From contig OZ241346.1 of the NCBI GenBank assembly GCA_965199875.1, forward strand, positions 3,658,001-3,722,000: DNA of 64,000 bases. The letters run 5' to 3'. Below, piece by piece: positions 17,057-25,895 of this stretch; positions within the stretch are counted from its first letter, which is position 1, and the number at the start of each line of letters is the position of its first letter. The notes beneath the pieces were generated by a model. That model searched no databases, was not told the DNA's origin, and worked only from the letters and a program-made list of their open reading frames with translations. Made by a program: the position numbers and the translations under genes. This stretch comes from VXYL01 sp965199875 (lineage in GTDB: Bacteria > Pseudomonadota > Gammaproteobacteria > Pseudomonadales > Azotimanducaceae).

Positions 17057-17551
17057 GTGGACGTGCAAGCAGGCGAAACGGCACGCTGCGCCTCGGTGCC
17101 GGAGCGTTCGCTGCAAGCCACGGTGAACGACGAAACGGTGCGCTTTCTGCGCCGCCGCCTGAGAGCGATGCTGCCCGACGCGGCCTTCAACGCCAAGATG
17201 ATCGCCGAGAACATCGCCTTCGGCGCGGCGGTGCTCGGCGCCGGCCACGTCGAACTGGTGGAGCGCGACGGCTGGTGGTTCGTCGCCAGCAACTTCAACT
17301 GGCTTGCCGCCGGGCTTGCGCCGTTCGAGGGCATTCAGCCGTTTCCGGAGCAGTCCTCAAGCAGCCACCGCGCCGAGATCTACGTCACCGCCTTCGCCGA
17401 CCACGCCTACCTGCGCTTCGGCGAGGCCGTTTGCTGGCTGCGCGGCAAACCGCTGCAACCCCTGCCGGACGAAGGCGTCACGCCGCCCTGGTGCGGCAAC
17501 GTGGTCGCCTTCCGCCTGCCCCGAGCACGCGGCGGGCTCAACGGACGTTGA
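17057..17551 (+). CDS. Conserved-looking hypothetical protein downstream of hisA
   Basis: A 164-residue protein from GTG 17057, one base after the hisA stop, so probably co-translated. It contains a mixed alpha/beta segment with aromatic clusters (RDGWWFVASNFNWL) and HRAEIYVTAFADHAYLRFGEAVCWLRG. No signal peptide or membrane segment. Its last 14 bases overlap the convergent ychF gene. I do not recognise the family. Confidence 0.55.
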   Translation: MDVQAGETARCASVPERSLQATVNDETVRFLRRRLRAMLPDAAFNAKMIAENIAFGAAVLGAGHVELVERDGWWFVASNFNWLAAGLAPFEGIQPFPEQSSSSHRAEIYVTAFADHAYLRFGEAVCWLRGKPLQPLPDEGVTPPWCGNVVAFRLPRARGGLNGR

Positions 17552-18632
17552 ACCGAAAGTGCATGACGTCGCCGTCCTGCACGACGTAGTCCTTGCCTTC
17601 CAGCCGCCAGACGCCGGCTGCCCGGGCCCCGGCGTCGCCGCCGCAGGCGATGAAATCGTCGTAGGAGATCGTCTCGGCGCGAATGAAGCCGCGCTCGAAG
17701 TCGGTGTGGATGACGCCGGCCGCTTGCGCCGCTGGCGTTCCGATCGGCACCGTCCAGGCGCGGGCTTCCTTGGGCCCGGCGGTGAAGTAGTGGTGCAGGC
17801 CAAGCAGGCGGTAGCCGGCGCGCACGACGCGGTTCAGCCCCGGTTCGTCGACGCCTAGATCGCGCAGAAACTCGTCGCGGTCCTCGTCGTCGAGTTCGCT
17901 CACCTCGGCTTCGATCTTGGCGCACACCGGCACGACGACGGCGCCTTCCTTGGCCGCTTGCGCCTGCACTTCGGCAAGCAGGGGATTGTCGTCGAAGCCG
18001 TCTTCGTCGACGTTGGCGATGTACATCACCGGCTTCTGGGTGATGAAGTGGCACTCGCCGAGCGCTGCCAGTTCGTGCGCCGGCAGGCCCATCGCGCGCA
18101 CCGGGGCGCCGGCGTCCAGCTGCTCGCGCACCTTGTCGAGCACGGCGATCAGCGCTCTTGCCGTCTTGTCTCCGGCGTTGGCGATGCGCCGATTGCGGTC
18201 GTAGACGCGCTCGGCGGTTTCCAAGTCGGCGAGCGCCAGCTCGGTGTCGATGACGGCGATGTCGTCCTCGGGAGAAACCTGGCCGGCGACGTGAACGACG
18301 TTGTCGTCCTGGAAGCAGCGCACGACATGGGCGATGGCGTCCATCTCGCGCACATGGGCAAGGAAGCGGTTGCCGAGGCCCTCGCCCTTGGAGGCGCCGG
18401 CGACTAGGCCGGCGATGTCCACGAACTCCATCGCGCTTGGCACCACCCGTGCCGGCTTGACGATGTCGGCGATTCGCTGCAAGCGCGGATCCGGCACCGG
18501 AACCACGCCGGTGTTCGGCTCGATGGTGCAGAAGGGAAAGTTCTCCGCGGCGATGGAAGCCTTCGTCAGCGCGTTGAACAGGGTGGATTTGCCGACGTTC
18601 GGCAGGCCGACGATGCCGCAGTTGAAGCCCAT
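17538..18632 (-). CDS. ychF: Redox-regulated ATPase YchF (OLA1 family)
   Basis: A 364-residue TRAFAC GTPase-fold protein that hydrolyses ATP. Visible motifs: G1 GLPNVGKS (residues 8-15), Thr in switch I (PNTGVVPVPD), G3 DIAGLVAGAS, the altered G4 NVDE, and a C-terminal TGS domain ending DGDVMHFRFNV. It binds the ribosome and is linked to stress responses. ATG at 18632 gives the usual MGFNCGIVG start. It follows pth by 5 bp, the normal gammaproteobacterial order. Confidence 0.96.
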   Translation of the reverse strand: MGFNCGIVGLPNVGKSTLFNALTKASIAAENFPFCTIEPNTGVVPVPDPRLQRIADIVKPARVVPSAMEFVDIAGLVAGASKGEGLGNRFLAHVREMDAIAHVVRCFQDDNVVHVAGQVSPEDDIAVIDTELALADLETAERVYDRNRRIANAGDKTARALIAVLDKVREQLDAGAPVRAMGLPAHELAALGECHFITQKPVMYIANVDEDGFDDNPLLAEVQAQAAKEGAVVVPVCAKIEAEVSELDDEDRDEFLRDLGVDEPGLNRVVRAGYRLLGLHHYFTAGPKEARAWTVPIGTPAAQAAGVIHTDFERGFIRAETISYDDFIACGGDAGARAAGVWRLEGKDYVVQDGDVMHFRFNVR

Positions 18633-18637
18633 CGCGG

Positions 18638-19222
18638 TCAGGCCGCAGGAGCGTGAAACAGATTCATGGCGTTCTGCCAGTCGCCGTCGAGCACCCGCCG
18701 CAGGACCGCGTCGCCCAGATGCGCCGACTCCAGCGCCGCGGCTTGCTGGCTCTTGGGCATGGCCGCTCCGGTCAAGTAGGCGACCATGTCTTCGGCGCTG
18801 CCCGGATGATCGACGCCGATGCGCAGGCGCCAGAAACCGCGCTCGCCGCCAAGGCCGGCCATGACGCTCTTCAGGCCGTTGTGGCCGTTGTGGCCGCCGG
18901 CGCACTTGAGGCGGCTGACGCCAACGGGAAACGCCACTTCGTCGTAGGCGACGAGCAGCTCTTCAGCCGCCAGGCGGTAGTAGCGCGCCACGGTGCCGAC
19001 GGCATGCCCCGAGAGGTTGACGTAGGTGGTTGGGAACAGCAGGCGGACATCGTGGCCAAGCAGCCCGCCGCTGCCGAGCAGCCCTTGGAACTTGCGCTCC
19101 GGCGTGAGCGGCACGTCGAACCGATCGGCGAGTTCGGCAAGCCAGACGGCACCGATGTTGTGGCGCGTGCGGGCGTAGCGCGGCCCCGGGTTGCCGAGGC
19201 CGACGATCAAACGGATGGACAT
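18638..19222 (-). CDS. pth: Peptidyl-tRNA hydrolase
   Basis: A 194-residue enzyme that recycles peptidyl-tRNA released from stalled ribosomes. It begins IRLIVGLGNPGPRYARTRHNIG, with the catalytic His in RHNIG and the supporting residues in FPTTYVNLSG (family: PxTYMNxSG), YDEVAFP and GGHNGHNGLKS. Full length for the family. It lies between rplY and ychF on the minus strand. Confidence 0.96.
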   Translation of the reverse strand: MSIRLIVGLGNPGPRYARTRHNIGAVWLAELADRFDVPLTPERKFQGLLGSGGLLGHDVRLLFPTTYVNLSGHAVGTVARYYRLAAEELLVAYDEVAFPVGVSRLKCAGGHNGHNGLKSVMAGLGGERGFWRLRIGVDHPGSAEDMVAYLTGAAMPKSQQAAALESAHLGDAVLRRVLDGDWQNAMNLFHAPAA

Positions 19223-19249
19223 GGCGAGGAGCGCAGATGGCGGCGACCG

Positions 19250-19912
19250 TCAAGATTCGTCCTCGCTGCCTTCCTGCGCGGCTTCGTCTTCGCTCGGCGG
19301 CGCGGCGTCCTCGGCGGCGTCGCTGCCGCCGCGCCGAGCCATGACGCTGACCACCGGAATGTCTCGATCGTCGCCAAGGCCCAGGGCGACGATGGCGACG
19401 CCAGCGGGCAGCGCCAGATCCGACAGGTGCAAGGAACTGCCCACCTGCAGTTCGGCGACGTCCACCTCCAGGTACTCGGGCAGGTCCTTCGGCAGGCAGC
19501 TCACCTCGACTTCGATCAAGTTGTGCGCCAGCAGGCCGCCGCCGAGCTTGACGCCGACGCACTGGTCTTCGTTGATGAAGTGCAGCGGAACGTGGAGGTG
19601 CAGCGGCACGTCTTCGCGGATGCGCAGGAAGTCGATGTGCTGCACCTTGTCCGTAGCCGGATGCCGCTGCACTTCGCGCAGCACGCAGGCTTGCGTCGCG
19701 TCGCCAACCTGGAGGCGCAGAATCTTCGAGAAGAACGCCTCCTCCTGCATGGCCTTGGCGAGTTCGTTGTACTGAATGGACAGCGGCACGGGCGCCACGC
19801 CGGCACCGTAGAGAATACCCGGCGTTCTGTCGTCGAGCCGACGCAGACGGCGGCTGGCGCCCTTGCCCAGATGCTCGCGAAACTCGGCGCGAACGACGAT
19901 GTCTTCAGCCAT
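19250..19912 (-). CDS. rplY: 50S ribosomal protein L25, long (Ctc/TL5) form
   Basis: A 220-residue protein with the L25 5S-rRNA-binding domain (residues ~1-95, including RTPGILYGAG and KVQHIDFLRI) followed by the TL5/Ctc beta domain. The C-terminal tail is rich in Glu, Asp and Ala. ATG at 19912 follows the family start pattern. It is read from the tRNA-Gln promoter side; prs, which usually lies between this tRNA and rplY, is missing. Confidence 0.95.
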   Translation of the reverse strand: MAEDIVVRAEFREHLGKGASRRLRRLDDRTPGILYGAGVAPVPLSIQYNELAKAMQEEAFFSKILRLQVGDATQACVLREVQRHPATDKVQHIDFLRIREDVPLHLHVPLHFINEDQCVGVKLGGGLLAHNLIEVEVSCLPKDLPEYLEVDVAELQVGSSLHLSDLALPAGVAIVALGLGDDRDIPVVSVMARRGGSDAAEDAAPPSEDEAAQEGSEDES

Positions 19913-19955
19913 GGTCTGCTCCACGAAAAACGACGCGGCCGTGCCGCGATGAACT

Positions 19956-20030
19956 TGGCTGGGGCGGCAGGATTCGAACCTGCGAATGCCGGGATCAAAA
20001 CCCGGTGCCTTACCACTTGGCGACGCCCCA
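19956..20030 (-). tRNA. tRNA-Gln (anticodon TTG)
   Basis: A 75-nt cloverleaf on the minus strand with CCA encoded. The acceptor stem TGGGGCG pairs with CGCCCCA, the anticodon stem is CCGGG/CCCGG with loop TTTTGAT (anticodon TTG, reading CAA), and the T loop is GGTTCGAATCC. It directly precedes rplY, a relic of the ispE-tRNA-Gln-prs-rplY-pth order seen in Pseudomonas. Confidence 0.97.
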
Positions 20031-20089
20031 AGCGTTGGAAACTGCTGCCTGGTCCCTGCTGGATACGGGCTGCTTCTTGGAGGGCGCGT

Positions 20090-20118
20090 ATTGTCGGCTT
20101 CGCTCCGGTGGCTGTCAA
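20090..20118 (-). promoter_or_regulatory. Sigma70-type promoter for tRNA-Gln (rplY-pth-ychF)
   Basis: On the minus strand: TTGACA (20118-20113), a 17-bp spacer, GACAAT (20095-20090), then the GC-rich discriminator ACGCGCCC, as in stringently controlled stable-RNA promoters. Transcription would begin about 50 bp before the tRNA. The -35 is perfect and the -10 matches 4 of 6. Confidence 0.65.
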
Positions 20119-20156
20119 ACGCCCGTATCGGTGCCGTGCCGGGCGTGTGGATTCCA

Positions 20157-20181
20157 GGGGGGAGGGAGGAGGGAGGGAGGG
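20157..20181 (+). other. G-tract with G-quadruplex potential in a 370-bp gene-free stretch
   Basis: The interval between tRNA-Gln (20030) and the Uma2 gene (20404) holds the tRNA promoter and this run of five G-blocks of three or more separated by A or GA. Four or more G3 tracts with 1-2 base loops meet the usual G-quadruplex pattern. Nothing else was recognised in 20119-20403. Confidence 0.5.
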
Positions 20182-20403
20182 CGCCCGCAGTCCGCACGAC
20201 GCCGACGCGGCGCCCAGTTTTCCGACTGGAAATTCGCACGTGAAGTCGGGCAAGTGTCCTACAGACAAGCGCCTTTCGAGCGCCGAGACTGTCCGCCGAA
20301 ACCGTGCCCCAACGGCATGGGAATCCACCGGCGAGACTTATGCTACTTTCACCACCAGCGCGGCAACGGGCCGCATCAACAGACCACGACGGAGAACCGC
20401 CAC

Positions 20404-21177
20404 ATGCCAACGCCCCTGCCGGCCGCGGCCGCCCGAGCCGCCCCGAACGTCCGCCCCGCTGTCGCGGAGGACGTGTTCTACCCCTGCTCGGACGGTAGGC
20501 CGATGGCCGACAACATGTGGCAGGCGGACGCCATCATGATCGCCGCCGGCGACTTGAGGGCCGCGCACCCGCGGGCGCTGGTGGCGGCGGACATCCTGGT
20601 GTATCCGGAAGAAGGGAACAACAAGAACAGCATCGCGCCGGACGTGCTGGTGGCGTTGGGGCTCGGAACGCACAAGCGGTCGAGCTACTTCGTCTGGAAG
20701 GAGGGCAAGCCGCCGGACTGGGTGCTGGAGGTGGCGTCGCCGGGCACGCAGGCGAAGGATCGGAACTTGAAGCGCTGCCGCTACGCGGAGATGGGGGTGC
20801 GGGAGTACTGGCTGTTCGATGCGAAGGGCGACGTGTACCCGCAGGGGACGCCGCGGCTGCAAGGGTTCGCGCTGGTGGACGGCGAGTATCGTGCGCTGGA
20901 ATCGCGGCTGGTGGACGGCGAGCGGGTGATCCGCAGCGAGGTGCTGGGCTTGGACGTGCGCGTGGACGGCGAGCTGCTTCGCCTCCGGGATGCGGCGACG
21001 GGCGCCGACATCCGGCATCGGCGCGAAGTCGAGGCGGACGAAAGACGCGCCCAGGCGGCTGCCGAGCGGGCCGAAGCCCGTGCGGACCGGGAAGCTGCCG
21101 CCCGCTTGGCCGCCGAGGCTCGCGTTGCAGAGTTGGAAGCCGCGCTGCGGCGTTCGGGGGCGGACCATCCGCCGTGA
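20404..21177 (+). CDS. Uma2 family endonuclease (DUF820) with C-terminal coiled coil
   Basis: A 257-residue protein. Residues ~45-185 have the Uma2 PD-(D/E)xK-like fold: SIAPDVLVALG, the conserved YFVWKEGKPPDWVLEVASPGT with Asp and Glu of the active site, then KDRNLKRCRYAEMGVREYWLFD. The last ~65 residues are a long Ala/Arg/Glu coiled coil (RRAQAAAERAEARADREAAARL by pieces), common in Uma2 proteins. ATG 20404 starts close to the domain. Its biological role is unknown in the family; these genes are often expanded in symbionts and cyanobacteria. Confidence 0.85.
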   Translation: MPTPLPAAAARAAPNVRPAVAEDVFYPCSDGRPMADNMWQADAIMIAAGDLRAAHPRALVAADILVYPEEGNNKNSIAPDVLVALGLGTHKRSSYFVWKEGKPPDWVLEVASPGTQAKDRNLKRCRYAEMGVREYWLFDAKGDVYPQGTPRLQGFALVDGEYRALESRLVDGERVIRSEVLGLDVRVDGELLRLRDAATGADIRHRREVEADERRAQAAAERAEARADREAAARLAAEARVAELEAALRRSGADHPP

Positions 21178-21262
21178 GTGGCTAACCGACCTGACGGTCG
21201 TCGCACACCTGCTGGCATCCCGCCCTCACGCGGCCAAGAGGGCGGAGACGCCGAGGCGCCCG

Positions 21263-22105
21263 CTAGCCCACGGCAATCGTGTTGCGCAGCGTGCCGATGG
21301 GGTCGATGTCCACCTCGACCACGTCGCCTTCGTCCATGAACACCGGCGGGTTGCGCGCCGAACCCACGCCGCCGGGCGTGCCGGTGACGATCACGTCGCC
21401 CGGCGCCAGCTCGGTGAACGTGGAGCAGTAGGCCACCAGATCGGCAAAGTCGAACACCATCTGTGCCGAGGTGGCGTTTTGCATGACGTCGCCGTTCAGC
21501 CGCGTCGTCACTTCGATGGCGTCGAAGTCCGCGATGTCCTCCGGCGTCACCAGCCACGGGCCGAAGCCGCCGGTGGCCATGAAGTTCTTGCCCGGGGTGA
21601 ACTGGCTGGTGTGGCGCTGGTATTCGCGCACGCTGCCGTCGTTGTAGCAGCTGAAGCCAGCGACGTGTTGCAGCCAGTTCTCTCTGGCGATGCGTCTGCC
21701 GCCTCGGCCGATGACGATGGCGATCTCGCCTTCGTAGTCCAGGGTGTTCGACTCCCGCGGGCGCAGCATCGTGCCTTCATGCCCAACCTGCGCCGCCGCA
21801 AAGCGCACGAAGATGGTGGGGTTCTCTTCGCCGCCTCGCCCGGTTTCCTGCTGGTGTTCGCGGTAGTTCAGCCCGACGCAGAGGATCTTGTCGGGATCCG
21901 GTATGGTCGGCAGAAAGCGGATCTCGTCCAGGCCGTAGTCCGGCTCGGCGAGGGTGCTGGCCATGTCTTCGAGATGGCCTTCGCCGATGGCTTCCTTCAA
22001 GGTGTTGCAGCCCCAGCCTCCCCTCGCCGCGGCGTTGGCGACGCCGTCGCCGATCACCGGGCCGTAGGTCTCGAAGCCGTCGATGTCGTAGGAAACCCAG
22101 CGCAT
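21263..22105 (-). CDS. Fumarylacetoacetate hydrolase family protein
   Basis: A 280-residue protein with the FAH fold: ILCVGLNYREHQQETG, the metal-binding LDYEGEIAIVIGRGGRRI (E-x-E), the GFSCYNDGSVREYQ strand, FMATGGFGPW and the end GDVIVTGTPGGVGSARNPPVFM. Family members hydrolyse or decarboxylate beta-diketo acids such as ring-cleavage products. ATG 22105 starts MRWVSYD. It lies 20 bp after an alcohol dehydrogenase on the same strand and probably acts in the same catabolic route; the substrate is unknown. Confidence 0.88.
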   Translation of the reverse strand: MRWVSYDIDGFETYGPVIGDGVANAAARGGWGCNTLKEAIGEGHLEDMASTLAEPDYGLDEIRFLPTIPDPDKILCVGLNYREHQQETGRGGEENPTIFVRFAAAQVGHEGTMLRPRESNTLDYEGEIAIVIGRGGRRIARENWLQHVAGFSCYNDGSVREYQRHTSQFTPGKNFMATGGFGPWLVTPEDIADFDAIEVTTRLNGDVMQNATSAQMVFDFADLVAYCSTFTELAPGDVIVTGTPGGVGSARNPPVFMDEGDVVEVDIDPIGTLRNTIAVG

Positions 22106-22125
22106 GGCGTCGCCTCCAGCCCGGC

Positions 22126-23211
22126 CTAGGCGTCGAAGACGATGACGCTGCGCGCCACCTCGCCCTTGTCCAGCGCCAACAGCGCGTCGGTGACTTCCCG
22201 GAGCGGAATGCGGCTGGAGATCATGTCGTCCAGGTGCAGCTTGCCTTGCAGGTAGAAGTCGACGAAGCGCGGCATGTCCACGCGGAAGCGGTTGGAGCCC
22301 ATCATCGAGCCTTGGATCTTCTTCTCCGAGAGGAACTCCGGCCCGTGTAGCTGCACCATCTGGCCGGGCGGAATCATGCCGATGATGGTCGCCGTGCCGC
22401 CGCGTCGGATCATTCGGAACGCCTGTTCGGCGGTTGCCTTCAAGCCAATCGCCTCGAAAGCGTAGTGGACGCCGCCGCCGGTGAGTTCGCGCACCTGCTC
22501 GACCGGATCGCCGGCGCTGGCATCGACGGCATCCGTGGCGCCGAAGTTGCGCGCCAGCTCCAGTTTGGAAGCCACCATGTCCACCGCGATCACCCGCGAT
22601 GCGCCGGCAATGGCGGCGCCGTTGACGCAGGACAGCCCAACGCCGCCGCAGCCGATGACGGCGACCGTGGCGCCCGGTTCCACCGCCGCGGTGTGGATGA
22701 CGGCGCCGACGCCGGTGGTGACGCCGCAGCCGATCAGCGCCGCGCGGTCGAGGGGCATGTCGTCGCGGACTTTCACCACCGAGTGCTCGTGAACCAGCAT
22801 CTGTTCGGCGAAGGAACCGAGGTTGGCGAACTGCGTCAGCGCATCGCCAGCCTTGGAAAGGCGCGGTTCGTCGTCGCGCCCGCGCCGCACTTCCGGTTCC
22901 TGGCACAGCGACATGTGCCCGGTGAGGCAGTACTCGCAGTGGCCGCAGAACACCGACAGGCAGGTGATGACGTGGTCGCCGGGCTGCACGTAGCGCACCG
23001 CTTCGCCAACCTGCTCGACGATGCCGGCGGACTCGTGGCCGAGCACGCAGGGCGTCTGTCCGGGATAGGTGCCGTTGAAGAAATGCATGTCGGAGTGGCA
23101 CACCCCCGCCGCTGCGGTGCGCACCAGCACCTCGCGGGGGCCAGGCTTGTCGATGTCGACGTCCTCGATGTCCATGGGCGTGTTCACGGCACGGAATACG
23201 GCGGCTTTCAT
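22126..23211 (-). CDS. Zinc-dependent alcohol dehydrogenase, class III/NDMA-type
   Basis: A 361-residue medium-chain dehydrogenase. The catalytic zinc ligands are in AAGVCHSD and LGHESAG, the structural zinc cysteines in CGHCEYCLTGHMSLC, and the NAD-binding Rossmann motif is VIGCGGVGL. It oxidises alcohols to aldehydes or ketones, often with a thiol adduct in this subclass. ATG 23211 is the canonical MKAAVFR start. It is upstream of, and coupled in direction with, the FAH gene. Confidence 0.92.
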   Translation of the reverse strand: MKAAVFRAVNTPMDIEDVDIDKPGPREVLVRTAAAGVCHSDMHFFNGTYPGQTPCVLGHESAGIVEQVGEAVRYVQPGDHVITCLSVFCGHCEYCLTGHMSLCQEPEVRRGRDDEPRLSKAGDALTQFANLGSFAEQMLVHEHSVVKVRDDMPLDRAALIGCGVTTGVGAVIHTAAVEPGATVAVIGCGGVGLSCVNGAAIAGASRVIAVDMVASKLELARNFGATDAVDASAGDPVEQVRELTGGGVHYAFEAIGLKATAEQAFRMIRRGGTATIIGMIPPGQMVQLHGPEFLSEKKIQGSMMGSNRFRVDMPRFVDFYLQGKLHLDDMISSRIPLREVTDALLALDKGEVARSVIVFDA

Positions 23212-23378
23212 GGGCTGTCTCCCTCTAGATTCTGTCGGCGGGCGTTGACCCGAACGATGCGGACAGTGTGCCACGGAACGGCGGATTGGCAACGCCGCCG
23301 GTTGCCAGCGGCGCACATCGCCAGCGCCTCGCGAGATCGACTTGAACCCGCTGCTGCCGGCCCGACTGCCAAGCTCGG

Positions 23379-24641
23379 CTAGCGCATCCGGTAGCGGATG
23401 GGCAGGCTCTTCAGGCCGCCGACGAACACCGTCTGCGAATAGCGCGGTTCGCCGTTCAGTTCAAACCGCTCGACGCGACGCAGCAGTTCGCGGAACAGCG
23501 CCGCCATTTCCATGCGCGCCAGGTGCTGGCCGAGGCACACGTGGGCGCCGTAGCCGAACGCCAGATGGCGCACGTCCGGGCGGTCGACGCGGAACTTGAA
23601 CGGATCCTCGAACACCGCCTCGTCGCGGTTCGCCGATGGATACCAGAGAACGCAGGACTCCCCTTCCGCAAAGTCCACGCCGCCGACACGGCAGTCCTCG
23701 GTCGCCGTGCGGGCGAACTGGCGCACCGGCGTCACCCAGCGGAACATCTCGTCCACCGCCGTCGCCACGTGCTGTTCCGGCGCCGCGCGCAGCTTCGCCA
23801 ACTCCTCGGGATGTTCGATCAGCGCATGCAGGCCGCCAGCGGTGGACGAGCTGGTGGTGTCGTGGCCGGCGGTGGCGATGATCATGTAGTAGCCGTTGGT
23901 TTCGTGCTCGGGAATCGGCTTGCCGTCGATCCGCGCGTTGGCGATGACGCTGGCCACGTCGTCGGTGGGATGGGCGCGGCGGCTGCGGCTGAGGTCCTGG
24001 AAGTAGGCCTCGAAGTCCGCAATGACGTCCATGAGGGACTCCGGCTCGATGGCGCGGCGCTCGTCCGGGTCCGTGCTGCCGAAGAGTTCCTGGGTGAGCT
24101 TCATCATCAGCGGCTCGTCCTCTTCCGGCACGCCGAAGATCGTCATGATGACGCGCAGCGGATACCAGGTGGAGATGTCCTTGACGAAGTCGCACTCGCC
24201 GCCGAGCTCGCCCAGGCGGTCCACGTAGAGCGTCGCCAACTCGTCGATGCGCCCGGCCAGCTTGCGCAGGTTCGAGCCCATGAACCACGGCTGGGTGAGC
24301 GCCCGGTACTTGCTGTGGTCCGGGTCGTCCATCTGCACCAGCGAGCGCACCAGATGGCGCCGGCCGGACAGATGCTGCAGCAGCGCTTCGGTGAGCTTCG
24401 GCGCCAGGATCGGGCGCGGATCGTTGATGAACCGGCGCTTGTCGCCCTCGATGGCCATGACGTCCTGGTGCCGGACGATGGACCAGAACGGCTCGAAGCC
24501 CTCCGGCGCCATGCGCCGCAGCGGCGCGTTCGCCCGCAGCCAAGCGAACTGCGCATGCAGCCAGTTCTCGTCGGCCCAGTGCGCCGGGTCGACCATGGCG
24601 CCGTCCAACTCCGGGGACTCGGTAAGCACGGCGAATCCCAT
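23379..24641 (-). CDS. Cytochrome P450
   Basis: A 420-residue soluble bacterial P450. The I-helix oxygen-binding motif is AGHDTTSS, the K-helix ExxR is EMFR, and the haem-ligand loop is FGYGAHVCLGQHLARMEM with Cys at about residue 362. It inserts one oxygen atom into an unknown substrate. It precedes the alcohol dehydrogenase and FAH genes on the same strand (167 bp gap), so hydroxylation then oxidation of a terpenoid or steroid-like substrate is plausible. No ferredoxin partner lies in the window. Confidence 0.95.
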   Translation of the reverse strand: MGFAVLTESPELDGAMVDPAHWADENWLHAQFAWLRANAPLRRMAPEGFEPFWSIVRHQDVMAIEGDKRRFINDPRPILAPKLTEALLQHLSGRRHLVRSLVQMDDPDHSKYRALTQPWFMGSNLRKLAGRIDELATLYVDRLGELGGECDFVKDISTWYPLRVIMTIFGVPEEDEPLMMKLTQELFGSTDPDERRAIEPESLMDVIADFEAYFQDLSRSRRAHPTDDVASVIANARIDGKPIPEHETNGYYMIIATAGHDTTSSSTAGGLHALIEHPEELAKLRAAPEQHVATAVDEMFRWVTPVRQFARTATEDCRVGGVDFAEGESCVLWYPSANRDEAVFEDPFKFRVDRPDVRHLAFGYGAHVCLGQHLARMEMAALFRELLRRVERFELNGEPRYSQTVFVGGLKSLPIRYRMR

Positions 24642-24742
24642 TTGCACTCCTTCGTTGGCGAACGTTGCCGGACGCCGCCACGGTAGCAAGCCGGTCGCCG
24701 CGGCGCCAGACGCAAGTATGATGCGACCGTGGTCGCGTTGGC

Positions 24743-25864
24743 GTGGGTTCCGCCGTGGCTGGTTCAGGACGCAGGGCAATTGCTGGCGCTGCCATCGGCC
24801 TGGTGGCGGCGGCGCTGATCGTCTGGGGGCTTCACGCGCTGGTTCCGGTAGATGATGCAGAAGCCGAGCATCCGGCCGAGGGATGGTTGGACATGCACGT
24901 TCACGCCGCCGGAATCGGCGCTGGCGGCAGCGGCGCGTTCGTCAACGAAGACATGGCGGAGAGCTTTCGCTTTCCGTTCTATCTGCGCGCCTTCGGCGTC
25001 ACCCGGGAAGACCTCGAACGCGCCGGAGACGGCTTGGTGATCGCCAGGGTCAGCGCCCAGATCGCCGCCTCGAAGCGGGTTCGCAAGGCGGTGGTGCTGG
25101 CCCTCGACGGCGTCGTGAACGAAGCCGGCGAACTCGACCGCGAGGCAACCCAGGTCTACGTGCCGAACGACTTCGTGGCCGAGGCGGTGGCTGGCGACGA
25201 CAACCTGTGCTTCGGCGCCAGCGTCAATCCCTATCGGCACGACGCGCTGCGGCGCGTGCAGCGGGCGAAGTCCGCCGGCGCCGTGCTGATGAAGTGGATT
25301 CCCAACATCATGGACATCGACCCGGCGGACGACTCGATTCGGCCTTTCTACGCGAAGCTGGTGGCGCTGGACCTGCCGCTCTTGACCCACGCCGGCCAGG
25401 AGCGTTCGTTCAGCCACGCGAAGGACGAGCTGGGCGACCCGCGCCGCTTGGAACTGCCGCTGTCCATGGGCGTGACGGTGATCGCGGCGCACGTCGCCAC
25501 CACCGGCGACAACGAGGGCGAGGGCAACTTCGAACGCATCCTGCCGATGTTCGAGCGCCACGCGAATCTGTACGCCGACGTCTCCAGTCTGACGCAGATC
25601 AACAAGCGCGGCTACTTGGTGCGGGCGTTGGCGGTCGCCGGCCTGGAGCAGCGGCTGCTGTACGGCACGGACTGGCCCTTGCAGTTCTTTCCGCTGGTGT
25701 CGCCGTACTACCACGCCGACGGCATCGGCTGGTCGCAGGCGAAGTCGATTGCCCGCATCGGCAATGCCTGGGACCGGGACGTCGCCTTGAAAACCGCGCT
25801 TGGCGTGCCGCGGCACGTCTTCGCCCGCAGCGCGGAACTGCTCGCCGGACCAAGCTGCCGCTGA
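24743..25864 (+). CDS. Membrane-anchored amidohydrolase (TIM-barrel family 2)
   Basis: A 373-residue protein from GTG 24743. Residues ~12-33 form a single membrane anchor (AIAGAAIGLVAAALIVWGL), placing the enzyme in the periplasm. The hydrolase domain starts with the metal motif DMHVHAAG (HxH) and has a likely third ligand in LLTHAGQE, a fourth in AAHVATTG and the catalytic Asp in LYGTDWPLQ. The set resembles ACMSD/amidohydrolase-2 proteins. It is divergent from the P450 gene. Substrate unknown. Confidence 0.8.
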   Translation: MGSAVAGSGRRAIAGAAIGLVAAALIVWGLHALVPVDDAEAEHPAEGWLDMHVHAAGIGAGGSGAFVNEDMAESFRFPFYLRAFGVTREDLERAGDGLVIARVSAQIAASKRVRKAVVLALDGVVNEAGELDREATQVYVPNDFVAEAVAGDDNLCFGASVNPYRHDALRRVQRAKSAGAVLMKWIPNIMDIDPADDSIRPFYAKLVALDLPLLTHAGQERSFSHAKDELGDPRRLELPLSMGVTVIAAHVATTGDNEGEGNFERILPMFERHANLYADVSSLTQINKRGYLVRALAVAGLEQRLLYGTDWPLQFFPLVSPYYHADGIGWSQAKSIARIGNAWDRDVALKTALGVPRHVFARSAELLAGPSCR

Positions 25865-25895
25865 AGGGCTCGTCGCCTGGCAGCGCCGCTCCTGG

